This document shows, one piece after another, positions 6,139 through 13,983 of a stretch of DNA of 23,269 nucleotides; the stretch's first letter is position 1; each line of letters starts with the position of its first letter. Source of the DNA: a virus; IMG/VR virus record IMGVR_UViG_3300007735_000847, positions 1-23,269 of that record; one strand, 5' to 3'. The position numbers and the translations under genes were made by a program. The notes under the pieces were generated by a model. It made no database searches and was not told the origin of the DNA. It worked only from the letters and a program-made list of their open reading frames with translations.

Positions 6139-6522
6139 TCAGGTTGAGGTATTGCCGAGCAGAAGCCAACTGTTTGCCGTGTACTGCACGACAGTGACGA
6201 CCGCATATTGACCATTCGTTTTTGTTTTTGATCCAGCAGAAACAAGTGTGACACCTGATGCTGTACCGATTGTCACTTGTGCTGTGCCAAGTTGAGCGAT
6301 ATTTATTTGATCGCCGACAGCCAGAGCAACTGTCGCATTGGTTGGAATGGTTACTGTCGCGGCTGCACCTGTGAATGTGATTAATTTGCCGGCGTCGGTC
6401 AATGCGAGTGTGTATGAGGTTGCAGTACTTTGTGCATTGACTGCGACTGTGGCTTCGGCGAGTGCGTTAGCCTGCGCCGAAGTGAATGTCTGGCCGCTAG
6501 AGAAGCTCTGTCTTGCTGTCAT
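6139..6522 (-). CDS. Small tail-tip/fibre-associated protein, 127 aa
   Basis: After an Ala/Ser-rich N-terminal helix (SAQANALAEATVAV), the protein has a beta-rich body (YTLALTDAGKLITFTG, VTIPTNATVALAVGDQI, INIAQLGTAQVTI) and ends TANSWLLLGNTST. This strand pattern occurs widely at the ends of phage tail-fibre and virion-surface proteins, often as a trimeric C-terminal domain; here it stands alone. The ATG is preceded by AGGAG at 4 bases. It lies between the distal tail protein and the glycine-rich adhesin. A structural tail role is likely, and a specific one cannot be read. Confidence 0.68.
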   Translation of the reverse strand: MTARQSFSSGQTFTSAQANALAEATVAVNAQSTATSYTLALTDAGKLITFTGAAATVTIPTNATVALAVGDQINIAQLGTAQVTIGTASGVTLVSAGSKTKTNGQYAVVTVVQYTANSWLLLGNTST

Positions 6523-6529
6523 AATTCTC

Positions 6530-7774
6530 CTATCCTAGTCCAACAGTCACATCGTCAAGTTGTGACTGATCAAGTATGAATGCGGTCAAGAGTTGTGCCT
6601 GACCTAGACCGAATCTTATCCGATGGTCGGATGGTGTGATGTCGTGCGCAACGGATTCGATGAACACTGACTCGGTGCGGATAGCGGGTAGACCTTGGTC
6701 GTATTGTTTCGAAACCGAAATTACCGACCCGACATCGAGTGTGAGTACGGTCGGCCAGAGTGCCGAACCGCAAGCGTTCAGGCTGGTTGATATCTCGTTA
6801 AATCGAATCTTTGGTTCCTTGTATTTGTCCAGTAGGTTTTGTGCCAAGGCTGATCCTGCCGCCAAAGTGTCCAGCGGAACATTCGAGAACGACAAGGTCT
6901 GCACACCGTACTTGCCTTGGCTGGTCGCATCCGAAACAACTTGTGCGGCGGTGCCACCATCGACATCTATCTGCACACGGTTGAACAATGTTTCTTGACC
7001 GTATGCGACACCGATCGCCAAGATCGGTATCGCATTGATGGCCGTGCCGCCGAAGGTTGCGATCGCGGTAGAGAATGTGAAGTCAATACGCGGATCGAAC
7101 ACGATCTGGTTTTGTCGGTCTGCAAAGATTCGACCGTCTTCGGCGATCGCGACAGCCTGCAACGCCGACAGCGTGTTCGTGTTGTCGGCATAGGCGACCG
7201 TGCCACAGGTCGCGACACCCGTTGAGATGTCACGCAACGCCGTCGAGTACGCGACCTCTGGTCGATCCAAGATCGCTGACACTCGAGCCGAAGTGAGTTG
7301 CGATGACGGGTTGAATGCTGTGAGTGCTGTGCGTGAAAGTTCGTAAAGTCCGTCTGCTGCGGTGATTGATGCAAACGACAGGTTCGGCATCTCGTAAGAG
7401 ATGTCAAGGTCGGTGATCGCACCGACGAACAGTTCGGCTGTGCCGGCAAGAACCTTTACAGCCCGTCTCGGTGCCAGATCGAACGAGCCTTCATACCATG
7501 TCGATGCGGTGTTCGCTGGGTCAAACAGTCGGCCTGATGCACGGTCATCAGCCAAGATGCGACAGGTGCCAGGTTGAAATTGATCGGTTTGACTTCCACG
7601 GCCACGCTGTATCCCGACCGCCAACACATACTCGGTTGCGTCCACGAAGTCAGTTGAACCATCAAGCGTGTCTGTGCCGTCAAGTGTTGATGAGTCAAGT
7701 GTGAATGCGTCAGCGACCGCACCGACATCCAGTAGAACCGAGTATGCCTGTCCCCACTTCAGTGTCTTTGGCAT
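6530..7774 (-). CDS. Minor tail/distal tail (tail-tip) protein, 414 aa
   Basis: The protein follows the tape measure at a 2-base gap, the usual place for distal-tail or minor tail proteins. It is beta-rich with few charged helices, and includes TCRILADDRASGRLFDP, EIS-type strands and a final domain with SVISVSKQYDQG and DHRIRFGLG. This general layout is common in actinophage minor tail proteins. The N-terminus holds FTLDSSTLDGTDTLDG and the extreme C-terminus holds FILDQSQLDD. The same short motif recurs in the 248-aa head-region protein. No ribosome binding site is visible, so it is probably coupled to the tape-measure stop. Confidence 0.72.
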   Translation of the reverse strand: MPKTLKWGQAYSVLLDVGAVADAFTLDSSTLDGTDTLDGSTDFVDATEYVLAVGIQRGRGSQTDQFQPGTCRILADDRASGRLFDPANTASTWYEGSFDLAPRRAVKVLAGTAELFVGAITDLDISYEMPNLSFASITAADGLYELSRTALTAFNPSSQLTSARVSAILDRPEVAYSTALRDISTGVATCGTVAYADNTNTLSALQAVAIAEDGRIFADRQNQIVFDPRIDFTFSTAIATFGGTAINAIPILAIGVAYGQETLFNRVQIDVDGGTAAQVVSDATSQGKYGVQTLSFSNVPLDTLAAGSALAQNLLDKYKEPKIRFNEISTSLNACGSALWPTVLTLDVGSVISVSKQYDQGLPAIRTESVFIESVAHDITPSDHRIRFGLGQAQLLTAFILDQSQLDDVTVGLG

Positions 7775-7776
7775 AG

Positions 7777-9930
7777 TTAAGCAACCGCGAACTCAAGGAA
7801 GTTGTTACCAGCGATCCGCGAATATGACTGCAACACTTCCACAATCTGCCGACCAGCCTCAATACCGTTCGTGCCAAGACCCGTATTGATCGTAATGTTC
7901 GTGCCGGCACCACCAGTCGAAGTACCAGCACCAGTCGTTGTCGTCGGTGTCGGTACAGTCGGCAAAGTCGGGATCGTCAAACCAGTTCGGTTCGGCATAG
8001 TTGCCGCGGCATCAGCAACCTTTTTGATCGCTTCGGCAAGATTCTCATAGGCTTCTGTCTCGCGCTCGACCGCATCGGTCAAACGATCCGAAGCATCTTT
8101 CTCTTTTTTCTTTGCGTCATTGACCGCGTCAAGAAGTTTGTTGTAAGTATCCGAACCGATAATTGCACCGCTCACTGCCTCATTCAAAACAAGTTGTGCA
8201 TCTTTCAATCGATTGGTTGCTTCAAACTCCGAATCGCTCGCATCAGCAACATTCAACTTTGCTTGTGCCAAGTCAATCTCTGCCTGGCGGATTGCTTGCG
8301 CACTCGATGTCGGATCAGCTCGAAGTTCAGCCAATGCCTTCTCGGCATCAGCGACCGCGAACACCGCTTCTTCTACACGGAACCCAGCCTGTGCAACATT
8401 GCGTTGAGCCGCCGACAGTTCTCGCTGAGCCTTCTTGGCTTGATCTGAATCTGCACCGAACCCATTGACCGCATCGTTCAATGCCTTTTGTTTGGCAGCG
8501 ACATCATCTTGTGCGGCTTTCAAATTGTCGGCTGCAAGCGCACTACCCTTCTGAGCATTGTTGAATGCCTTCTGTGCGGATGTCGAAGACTTCAACGCAT
8601 CGGTGTACTTCTCAAACTTTTGTTTGGCGGTCTCAATAGTTTTGGCTGCACCACCGCCTGTGGTTTGAAGTTCTGCAAGTTTCTTGTTGTATTCGGCTTG
8701 CAGTTCGGCAGCCGTTTTTGTCTTGCCTGCAAGCGAACCATATCCGGCAAGCATTGGACCAATAAACTTTTGTACAGGTCCGCCGACTGCCATGCCGCGT
8801 TGTATTTGATCCAAGTTTCGTAGTTCTTCTTGAGTGACAGTTGCTGCGGCTGCGACACCAAGAACATCCTGTCGGAAGCGATCGAATGCTGCACCAGTCA
8901 CCGCCGTGTTTGTCTTCATTCCTTCAAGACCGCCGACAAAGTTATTTACTGCAAGACCAACATCATCGAACGCATCTTTGCCACCTCTTACGAATGCGAT
9001 CATCGAGACGATTGCGCCGCCTGCAAGCACGATTGGCTTCACTAGATCGATGAACACATTGGCAATCTGACCGACTGTTTCAACGACGGTCTGAACCATG
9101 TCGACTACTTTGAGTCCGAAGTCACCTGCCTGAGCCGTCGCTGCAAGTAACGCATCTCGAAGACTGCCACCACCTGACAGTTCATCAGCGAATGCCTGGA
9201 TGACTGGCACGACATTCTTTTGAATGAACGCGACAAGTTTCTCGGCGATAGGAAGCAACGCATAGCCGATACCTTCCCAAGCTTCACCGATTGAAAGTTT
9301 CAATATGTTCAGGCGACCAGCGAATGTGTCTGCTGCGGCAGACGCTGCACCACCGAATTGATTGTTTAGAGTTTCGACAACCGAACTCAAGTCTTTCGAC
9401 TTCTTAACATTCTCATCAATCGGAACACCCAACTTTGTGAGCGCACCGATGTTGCCATTGAATGCTTTGCCCAAGGCAAGCGAGACTGTCTCTAATTCGA
9501 TGCCGGTAGCGGCGGAGATATCTAGTGCAAGTCCTAGATTCTTTTGAGCGAAGGTGATGTCACCTGTTGCTCTGGCGAGGTTCGCCAAGGCCGGACGAAG
9601 TTGATCGTCGGCGACTCCAACCAGCATTTGTTGTTTGGATATATATTGCTCGACCGATGCGATCTGTTCGTCGGTGGCTTCCATTGTGCGACGCAACTGG
9701 TCGGCAAGTTTCTTTTGACTTTCTTGGTCTTCTGTGGCTGCTTTGACTGCGCTGAATGCTGCACCTGCGATAGCACCCGCCGCAGCCGTCGCAATGAGCG
9801 CACCTTTCTTAGCGACATCGAAGACTTGTCCGAGTGCGTCTGAACCTTCTTTGCCAAGTTTCTTGAATGCCGTGATAGCACTATCGGAGTTGCCGAGGAT
9901 TCTAACGAGGAATGTGCGCTCACCTGCCAT
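7777..9930 (-). CDS. Tail tape measure protein, 717 aa
   Basis: This is the longest protein of the window. It opens with GERTFLVRILGNSDSAITAFKK-type sequence, then an Ala/Gly hydrophobic segment (about residues 43-66) and a helical region with LEQYISKQQ-like repeats. A second hydrophobic region (around IVLAGGAIVSMIAFVRGG) follows, then a long coiled coil of Ala/Lys/Asp repeats (about 430-640) and a Pro/Thr/Gly linker near the end. These are the hallmarks of tape measure proteins, which set tail length and help DNA entry. By the usual rule of about 0.15 nm per residue the tail would be roughly 110 nm (inference). It normally follows the tail chaperones, but here the gp10-like and primase-like genes intervene. 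Confidence 0.93.
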   Translation of the reverse strand: MAGERTFLVRILGNSDSAITAFKKLGKEGSDALGQVFDVAKKGALIATAAAGAIAGAAFSAVKAATEDQESQKKLADQLRRTMEATDEQIASVEQYISKQQMLVGVADDQLRPALANLARATGDITFAQKNLGLALDISAATGIELETVSLALGKAFNGNIGALTKLGVPIDENVKKSKDLSSVVETLNNQFGGAASAAADTFAGRLNILKLSIGEAWEGIGYALLPIAEKLVAFIQKNVVPVIQAFADELSGGGSLRDALLAATAQAGDFGLKVVDMVQTVVETVGQIANVFIDLVKPIVLAGGAIVSMIAFVRGGKDAFDDVGLAVNNFVGGLEGMKTNTAVTGAAFDRFRQDVLGVAAAATVTQEELRNLDQIQRGMAVGGPVQKFIGPMLAGYGSLAGKTKTAAELQAEYNKKLAELQTTGGGAAKTIETAKQKFEKYTDALKSSTSAQKAFNNAQKGSALAADNLKAAQDDVAAKQKALNDAVNGFGADSDQAKKAQRELSAAQRNVAQAGFRVEEAVFAVADAEKALAELRADPTSSAQAIRQAEIDLAQAKLNVADASDSEFEATNRLKDAQLVLNEAVSGAIIGSDTYNKLLDAVNDAKKKEKDASDRLTDAVERETEAYENLAEAIKKVADAAATMPNRTGLTIPTLPTVPTPTTTTGAGTSTGGAGTNITINTGLGTNGIEAGRQIVEVLQSYSRIAGNNFLEFAVA

Positions 9931-9947
9931 GGTAAACGCAATTCTAC

Positions 9948-10661
9948 TCAGTTAGCGAGCATCCGTTTACGCAGTTCAAACCACTCGCGTTGCATATCAC
10001 GATGAATCTCTTGTTGTGTCATGCCATCGTATTTTGATAAGTCGACTGGCGCATCCCACCACTTCGGGTCAAGAACACAGCGCATCGGATTACCGCGACG
10101 AGGCTGACGAGTTGTGCGGATGTTTGGTGTGGAGAAGGTGCGTGTCGGTGCAGCGATATCGGTGATGGTCGGGTCAAGGAATCGCCAACCTGAATGATGT
10201 GTGCGGAATGGTTGACCAGCTTCGTGCTGTGGCAGGTAGAAGATACGCGCTGGGTCTTTGGTTGCTGGGTCGCCTTTGAGACGGAGACGCTCATGTGTCT
10301 CATACCAAACTTCTTCCCAATTCTGTACCGGCACAGCCTGCTCGAATGGGATGACGATGTGCCAGTGAGGATTGTCTTCGCGATGTGACCAGGTTGTGTA
10401 GGCGAAGTGTATATACGATCCGAGATCAGCTTGCTCGAATGCTTCACCGTCAAGGTCGGCGACCAACGCCCAGATGTGTTGCACATTGCGATTGCCTCTA
10501 GTCGTGTACTCACGATAAGTGACTGGCGAGTACAGCGAACCATCGGACTTGTTTGCTCGTTCCTGGTGGTTGCCGAGCATCGCTGCAAAGTCCATCCAAA
10601 ATGTAGCGATGGTCTTTGGGTAGACAGATTTGACCGATGGGAACCCGACGACTTCAAACAT
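9948..10661 (-). CDS. Primase-polymerase-like (AEP/RepB-type fold) protein, 237 aa
   Basis: The sequence matches the three-motif plan of archaeo-eukaryotic primase-like catalytic domains. ALVADLDG carries two acidic residues at 69 and 71 (motif I). NPHWHIVIPF has His99 and His101 (motif II). GDPATKDPARIFYLPQ carries acidic residues and the YLP turn (motif III). Such domains make primers or act in plasmid and phage replication initiation. The usual helicase part and PriCT domain are absent, and the C-terminal third is basic and rich in Arg/Trp. The ATG has a strong AGGAGG 9 bases upstream and an inverted repeat just before that. Its place between a neck gene and the tape measure is unexpected for a replication gene. 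A relaxase-like Rep fold is an alternative. Confidence 0.6.
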   Translation of the reverse strand: MFEVVGFPSVKSVYPKTIATFWMDFAAMLGNHQERANKSDGSLYSPVTYREYTTRGNRNVQHIWALVADLDGEAFEQADLGSYIHFAYTTWSHREDNPHWHIVIPFEQAVPVQNWEEVWYETHERLRLKGDPATKDPARIFYLPQHEAGQPFRTHHSGWRFLDPTITDIAAPTRTFSTPNIRTTRQPRRGNPMRCVLDPKWWDAPVDLSKYDGMTQQEIHRDMQREWFELRKRMLAN

Positions 10662-10678
10662 TGTGCAGAACCTCCTAA

Positions 10679-10701
10679 GTTCAGGATAGCGAATCCTGAG
10701 C
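10679..10701 (-). promoter_or_regulatory. Inverted repeat upstream of the primase-like gene
   Basis: TCAGGAT-n5-ATCCTGA at 10681-10699 extends by a G-U and a G-C pair to a stem of nine. It lies directly before the CTTAGGAGG ribosome binding site. There is no U-run. A weak promoter-like pair, TTGCAT and TATCCT 16 bases apart, overlaps it on the minus strand. It could be an operator or a 5' leader hairpin that gives this gene separate control. Confidence 0.4.
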
Positions 10702-10713
10702 CGAATGCAAGTA

Positions 10714-11238
10714 TCAGCCGATACCTAGTTGTTTGACCACGCGATCTATGCCTTCTAGGTATTCTCTGGCAATTTCGTTCTTTTGCTTGCGGACGGTCGG
10801 CCAGAAGAAGTAGCCAGATTGACCTCGATGTCGAAGGAATTGAAGTGTGGTTCGTCTGACACCGCCACCAAACTCGGCACCGAAGAAGACATCTCCGCGA
10901 GTTACTTTGATTCTGCGTTTACTATTCGGACGAGACTTTGACACAAACGCTTCTTTGTCACGCAACTTGATTGTCGGGATACGGTCGTTACTTGCGCGTA
11001 ACCCTTTGGCAACTTGTATCGCTTGACTAGCTCGACTGATTGATCCTGCTTCGATACGAACTTTTGCTTCTATGTCTCGAGCGATTGTGTAGGCGACTTT
11101 GCGCATCTCTTTGTTGAACTCTGGGCTTGCCTTTTGGAACTTCCGCAGAGTCTCAAACAAGTCTTTGACTACGACTGTGTTGCCTGCGACTGCTGCGGTA
11201 CCGGCACGACCGAGAGTCCCACCTGTGTCGCCTGGCAA
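10714..11238 (-). CDS. HK97 gp10-like neck/tail-completion protein, 174 aa
   Basis: The protein is basic, with an N-terminal helical region (VKDLFETLRKFQKASPEFNK, REVAYTIA-type) and the later pattern FGAEFGGGVRRTTLQFLRHRGQSGYFFWPTVR. The latter is characteristic of the HK97 gp10-like family of head-tail joining or tail-completion proteins. The first available start is TTG at 11238, with no clear ribosome binding site. An internal start nearer the conserved VKDLFETLRK is possible. Members usually lie before the tail tube gene; here it lies after the tail chaperones, an unusual order. Confidence 0.68.
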   Translation of the reverse strand: MPGDTGGTLGRAGTAAVAGNTVVVKDLFETLRKFQKASPEFNKEMRKVAYTIARDIEAKVRIEAGSISRASQAIQVAKGLRASNDRIPTIKLRDKEAFVSKSRPNSKRRIKVTRGDVFFGAEFGGGVRRTTLQFLRHRGQSGYFFWPTVRKQKNEIAREYLEGIDRVVKQLGIG

Positions 11239-11263
11239 GTTTGGGAACGCTGAGACGCCATCA

Positions 11264-11679
11264 TTAGATCCTTTGGTTCGGATTCATTTTGACACTCTTC
11301 CAGCGCAGATAGCCGAGCATCGTGTACAGCATTCTAGGTGATTCTTGTAGTAGCACCGATGGTGCGATATGTGTCTCGCAGGCGAGGTATGCGATCAGCC
11401 AGTGGGCTGATGATTCTCCAAAGGGACGATCACCGCAGAATCGGTTCCAACCTCCACACTCTCAACTGTCTCAATCCATTCCTCGAACTTCAACGCGGTC
11501 TTCTTTGTGCGCTTCTCTGCATGCCACGCCAACCAGGCAAGATCGGTGAGGCGTAGTTCTGTTTGGAAGTTTGCGACAGAACGATTCTTTTCGCCTTCGA
11601 AGGCGATGAAGTCTGCGAACTGTGCCGTGCATTTGCTGACGCCGCCATCGAGTGCGGTGACTTCTAGATTGATTTTCAT
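11264..11679 (-). CDS. Tail assembly chaperone, long form made by -1 frameshift, 138 aa
   Basis: Reading the first 87 codons from the ATG at 11679, then slipping back one base at CCCTTTG (11419-11425), gives GESSAHWLIAYLACETHIAP. The frame stays open to a TAA at 11264, adding 51 residues. The added part, with VLLQESPRMLYTMLGYLRW, looks like the C-terminal half of phage tail chaperones, which bind the tape measure and recruit tail tube subunits. The -1 frame has no start codon suited to independent translation near its beginning. This is the same arrangement as lambda gpG/gpGT (established knowledge). Confidence 0.87.
11394..11425 (-). other. Programmed -1 frameshift site: slippery heptamer plus hairpin
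   Basis: The heptamer CCCTTTG (11419-11425) is correctly phased as C CCT TTG, the X XXY YYZ pattern. After a 7-base spacer comes a perfect 7-bp stem (ATCAGCC/GGCTGAT, 11394-11400 and 11405-11411) with a 4-base loop. Heptamer, spacer and stem all match the standard design, and the resulting -1 frame encodes a recognisable chaperone C-terminus. Confidence 0.88.
11395..11679 (-). CDS. Tail assembly chaperone, short form (gpG-like), 94 aa
   Basis: This is the unshifted product. It begins with a beta-rich MKINLEVTALDGG and continues with KCTAQFADFIAFEGE and a helical DLAWLAWHAEKR section. It follows the tail tube gene and has AGGAGGT in front of the ATG. Short-form chaperones coat the tape measure during tail assembly. 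The stop codon at 11395-11397 lies inside the frameshift-stimulating hairpin. Confidence 0.87.
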   Translation of the reverse strand: MKINLEVTALDGGVSKCTAQFADFIAFEGEKNRSVANFQTELRLTDLAWLAWHAEKRTKKTALKFEEWIETVESVEVGTDSAVIVPLENHQPTG

Positions 11680-11707
11680 TCTTACCTCCTGATTGTTTTG
11701 TTAAGAA

Positions 11708-12115
11708 TTAAGCAGTTGCCTTGGTGATCGTTCCGCTGATTGGCCAAGTTACATCGGCTGTGTTCAACTCGCCCACCGCGCCATTCACTGGTGTAAACTC
11801 TGTACAAAGCACTGAGAAGGTATAGCTCGGGTTAGCGGTGCTGACTGCGGCTGTTCCTGCTTTGACAACCATCGTGACAGCAGTCGAGCCGATCAATGGC
11901 ATGATGAGTCCGTCAATGGCGTTGTAGTCGTTGTGCAACGAGAGTGTCACAGAGTTGTCGATCAAACCTGACACGCGAGTTACTGCGCCACCAGACCCGA
12001 ACGAAGTTGTTGGTACCTCTGCTGCCGAAGTGCTGATTGTTACAGCGGCGACATTGTCTGAGATGTTTGTACCGTTGAGAGTGACTGAAGTGTTTGTGAG
12101 AACTAACTTTGCCAT
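11708..12115 (-). CDS. Major tail (tube) protein, 135 aa
   Basis: The protein is compact and beta-rich, beginning MAKLVLTNTSVTLNGTNIS, with alternating hydrophobic strands, a single Cys and few helices. It ends with WPISGTITKATA. The strand pattern, the size and the position between the tail terminator and the tail chaperones identify it as the tube protein that polymerises around the tape measure. AGGAG stands 10 bases before the ATG, inside the 3' end of the small upstream gene. At 135 residues it is on the short side for tube proteins, with no extra Ig-like domain. Confidence 0.83.
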   Translation of the reverse strand: MAKLVLTNTSVTLNGTNISDNVAAVTISTSAAEVPTTSFGSGGAVTRVSGLIDNSVTLSLHNDYNAIDGLIMPLIGSTAVTMVVKAGTAAVSTANPSYTFSVLCTEFTPVNGAVGELNTADVTWPISGTITKATA

Positions 12116-12117
12116 GA

Positions 12118-12285
12118 TTATTTATCTCCTGCCTTGTCGGCTTTCGAGGTTGATTTATCCGCTACCGGAACAATGCGACCCGATTGCAGTAGAGAGTCTA
12201 GATGATCAACATCTTCGCCATCAATAGTGGCTGGATATTGTTTGTCTAGAACGGTGAAGCCTTCGACCACCTGATACTTTGCCAT
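12118..12285 (-). CDS. Small protein between tail terminator and tail tube, 55 aa
   Basis: I translated this by hand. It begins MAKYQVVEGFTVLDKQYPAT and ends in a Lys/Asp-rich tail (TSKADKAGDK). The middle, HLDSLLQSGRIVPVA, resembles the C-terminal part of small phage proteins that carry a hydrophobic G-R-I/L turn followed by a Lys tail. The ATG lies 3 bases after the terminator gene's stop, and the gene's own TAA is 2 bases before the tube gene's ATG, so it fills the gap exactly. Its function is unknown. Confidence 0.75.
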   Translation of the reverse strand: MAKYQVVEGFTVLDKQYPATIDGEDVDHLDSLLQSGRIVPVADKSTSKADKAGDK

Positions 12286-12288
12286 AGC

Positions 12289-12699
12289 CTAAGCATACAC
12301 CACGACACGGAAGTCGACCGTCAGATAGGTCGTATCGTTGGCGTCCACGGTTGAGATGTTGGATGCCTCTTCGACGATGAGTGTTTGCGCGTATCCACCC
12401 AGCGTGGTGTCGGCTTCGATTGCTGCGCGAATCCCGTTGTCATAAGACAGGTAACTGTCCATCAGGTTTTGTGCTGTGCGTTCAGCTGCACGGCCGACGA
12501 TCACACTGACCGTGAATACATGTGTGACTAGACCTGCCCGCATCGCACCGTGATAGGTGATCGACTCTAAGGTCGGCCATGCGATACCGCCGAGCGAAGG
12601 ATTTACTTGGTCGGGTTGTTGTGCGTAGGCGCGAAGGTTTGTGATTGTTGCGAGACGGGTTTGTAAACCTGTTTTGAGTTCGGTGACTGTTGCGGTCAT
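12289..12699 (-). CDS. Tail terminator/tail completion protein, 136 aa
   Basis: It starts MTATVTELKTGLQTRLATI, a typical amphipathic first helix of tail terminator proteins. Beta strands follow (ESITYHG, THVFTVSVIVGR) with a helix between (RTAQNLMDSYLSYDNGIRAAI), and it ends with strand VDFRVVVYA. This alpha-beta order and the location after the connector and before the tail tube agree with lambda gpU-type or minor capsid/tail-completion proteins. It caps the tail tube and joins it to the neck. The start overlaps the connector stop as ATGA. Confidence 0.75.
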   Translation of the reverse strand: MTATVTELKTGLQTRLATITNLRAYAQQPDQVNPSLGGIAWPTLESITYHGAMRAGLVTHVFTVSVIVGRAAERTAQNLMDSYLSYDNGIRAAIEADTTLGGYAQTLIVEEASNISTVDANDTTYLTVDFRVVVYA

Positions 12700-13322
12700 G
12701 CGAACATTCGCATTCGGCGATATGGCTCGACAAGTTGTGCGACATCTGGGTCGAGTGCGCGTGTCACTCGTATCGCACCCAAGTCTCCGAAGCCGGCAAC
12801 GCCGAGCGGTGAATCGTAACGCTTGAAGATTCTTGACGCCTGAATGATCACCGCTTGTGTGATCGGCTCAGGCACAGATGGCCAACCATAGACTGCGGTC
12901 AGTTGCACCAATGCTTCCGAGCCATAGTTTGCGTTCAAGGTTGGGAACAGATAGTCGCCGACTGCACGGATGCGTGTGTAAGGAACTGTCAATCCATCCA
13001 AGATTCCGTTCGTTGGTTCCAACTGGTAGTCGCTGGTTGTCCATGTCACATCGAATACGCCGTCAGCAAGTGTTGAAGTTTTGAGAGTCAATGATGTCGA
13101 GGAGATGTCGTCAATCTCGCAAACATATTCGTTGCCTGCGGTGAACACTCGTGTCGTTGCCGAACCGTATGCCCAGAACTGTCTGTTTGCATAACCATCA
13201 ATGAGCCGACTGGCTGCACCGGCGCAGTTGTCTATGAGTTCGTCATCTTGTGTGTCGGCTGTGCCGATACGAAGAGCAGCCTTGATCTGGTTGCGTGTGG
13301 CATAGCCGTTGGTGATAGCCAT
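12696..13322 (-). CDS. Head-tail connector (gp6/gp15-like adaptor), 208 aa
   Basis: The N-terminal part, ATRNQIKAALRIGTADTQDDELIDNCAG (residues 8-35), is the helical start seen in HK97 gp6-like and SPP1 gp15-like adaptors. A beta-rich insertion follows, then a conserved-looking AVYGWPSVPEPITQAVIIQA helix near the C-terminus. The W-P-x-V-P-x-x-I pattern is typical of this family. It forms the ring under the portal. AAAGGA precedes the ATG by 3 bases. Normally it follows the capsid gene closely; here five glycosyltransferase genes come between. Confidence 0.82.
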   Translation of the reverse strand: MAITNGYATRNQIKAALRIGTADTQDDELIDNCAGAASRLIDGYANRQFWAYGSATTRVFTAGNEYVCEIDDISSTSLTLKTSTLADGVFDVTWTTSDYQLEPTNGILDGLTVPYTRIRAVGDYLFPTLNANYGSEALVQLTAVYGWPSVPEPITQAVIIQASRIFKRYDSPLGVAGFGDLGAIRVTRALDPDVAQLVEPYRRMRMFA

Positions 13323-13329
13323 AGTTCCT

Positions 13330-13983
13330 TTATCTTACTTCAGAGTCAGGTCGAGTGTACTCGGCAACAAACTTGTGCATCTCAAGATCTGCATCAACAT
13401 GCGAATCCGACGAGATACGGTTCGTCCGAATATCGTTCACCAACATTTGCACACCTTCAGGCTTAAACCATCTCGCACCATGCACCCAACACTTCCACCA
13501 GAATGCCCAATCTGACCAGTAAACATTTGGGTATCCGCCAGTCCTATCCCAGATGTCTTTCGTGAACCAAGAGGTTCCCATCACATGATTGTGGAATCTG
13601 TCAACACCCATTCGTTCAGGTGCGGACGGGTTCACACCGCCATGCGACATGAACCGCAAAGTGTTCGCAACCACATCAGCGATGTCATCAATGTTCGGTG
13701 GCATACAAGCGAACGCATCAGGATAGAACCTGTCATCCATACCGCAACCAGCAATCCAACCTTCTTTGATTGTTGCGATCGCTGCATGATACATCGCATC
13801 AACCCGTCGAGTGCGACACTCAACCAAACGACAAGGCAAATCCTTCACACCGCAATCATCGTCAGGATGATAAGCAATCACGACATCGTCAGCCGGTGGG
13901 TTCAAAGCCTGTACAGAATCCCACCAACCTTGCACTTCATCTTTGTATGCGGTACCCCACGCAAACCCGACAACAGTTATCAC
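13330..13983 (-). CDS. Putative glycosyltransferase, GT-A-like, 217 aa
   Basis: The start MITVVGFAWGTAYKDEVQGW is a nucleotide-sugar-binding type strand-helix. VVIAYHPDDDCG and GCGMDDRFYPDAFACM follow; the MDD element probably supplies the metal-binding acidic pair of GT-A enzymes. The later GGYPNVYWSDWAFWWK looks like an acceptor-side region. The GTG start overlaps the preceding stop as GTGA. It is the last gene of the coupled five-gene glycosylation run. The assignment rests on fold pattern and context; the donor and acceptor sugars cannot be read. Confidence 0.68.
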   Translation of the reverse strand: MITVVGFAWGTAYKDEVQGWWDSVQALNPPADDVVIAYHPDDDCGVKDLPCRLVECRTRRVDAMYHAAIATIKEGWIAGCGMDDRFYPDAFACMPPNIDDIADVVANTLRFMSHGGVNPSAPERMGVDRFHNHVMGTSWFTKDIWDRTGGYPNVYWSDWAFWWKCWVHGARWFKPEGVQMLVNDIRTNRISSDSHVDADLEMHKFVAEYTRPDSEVR

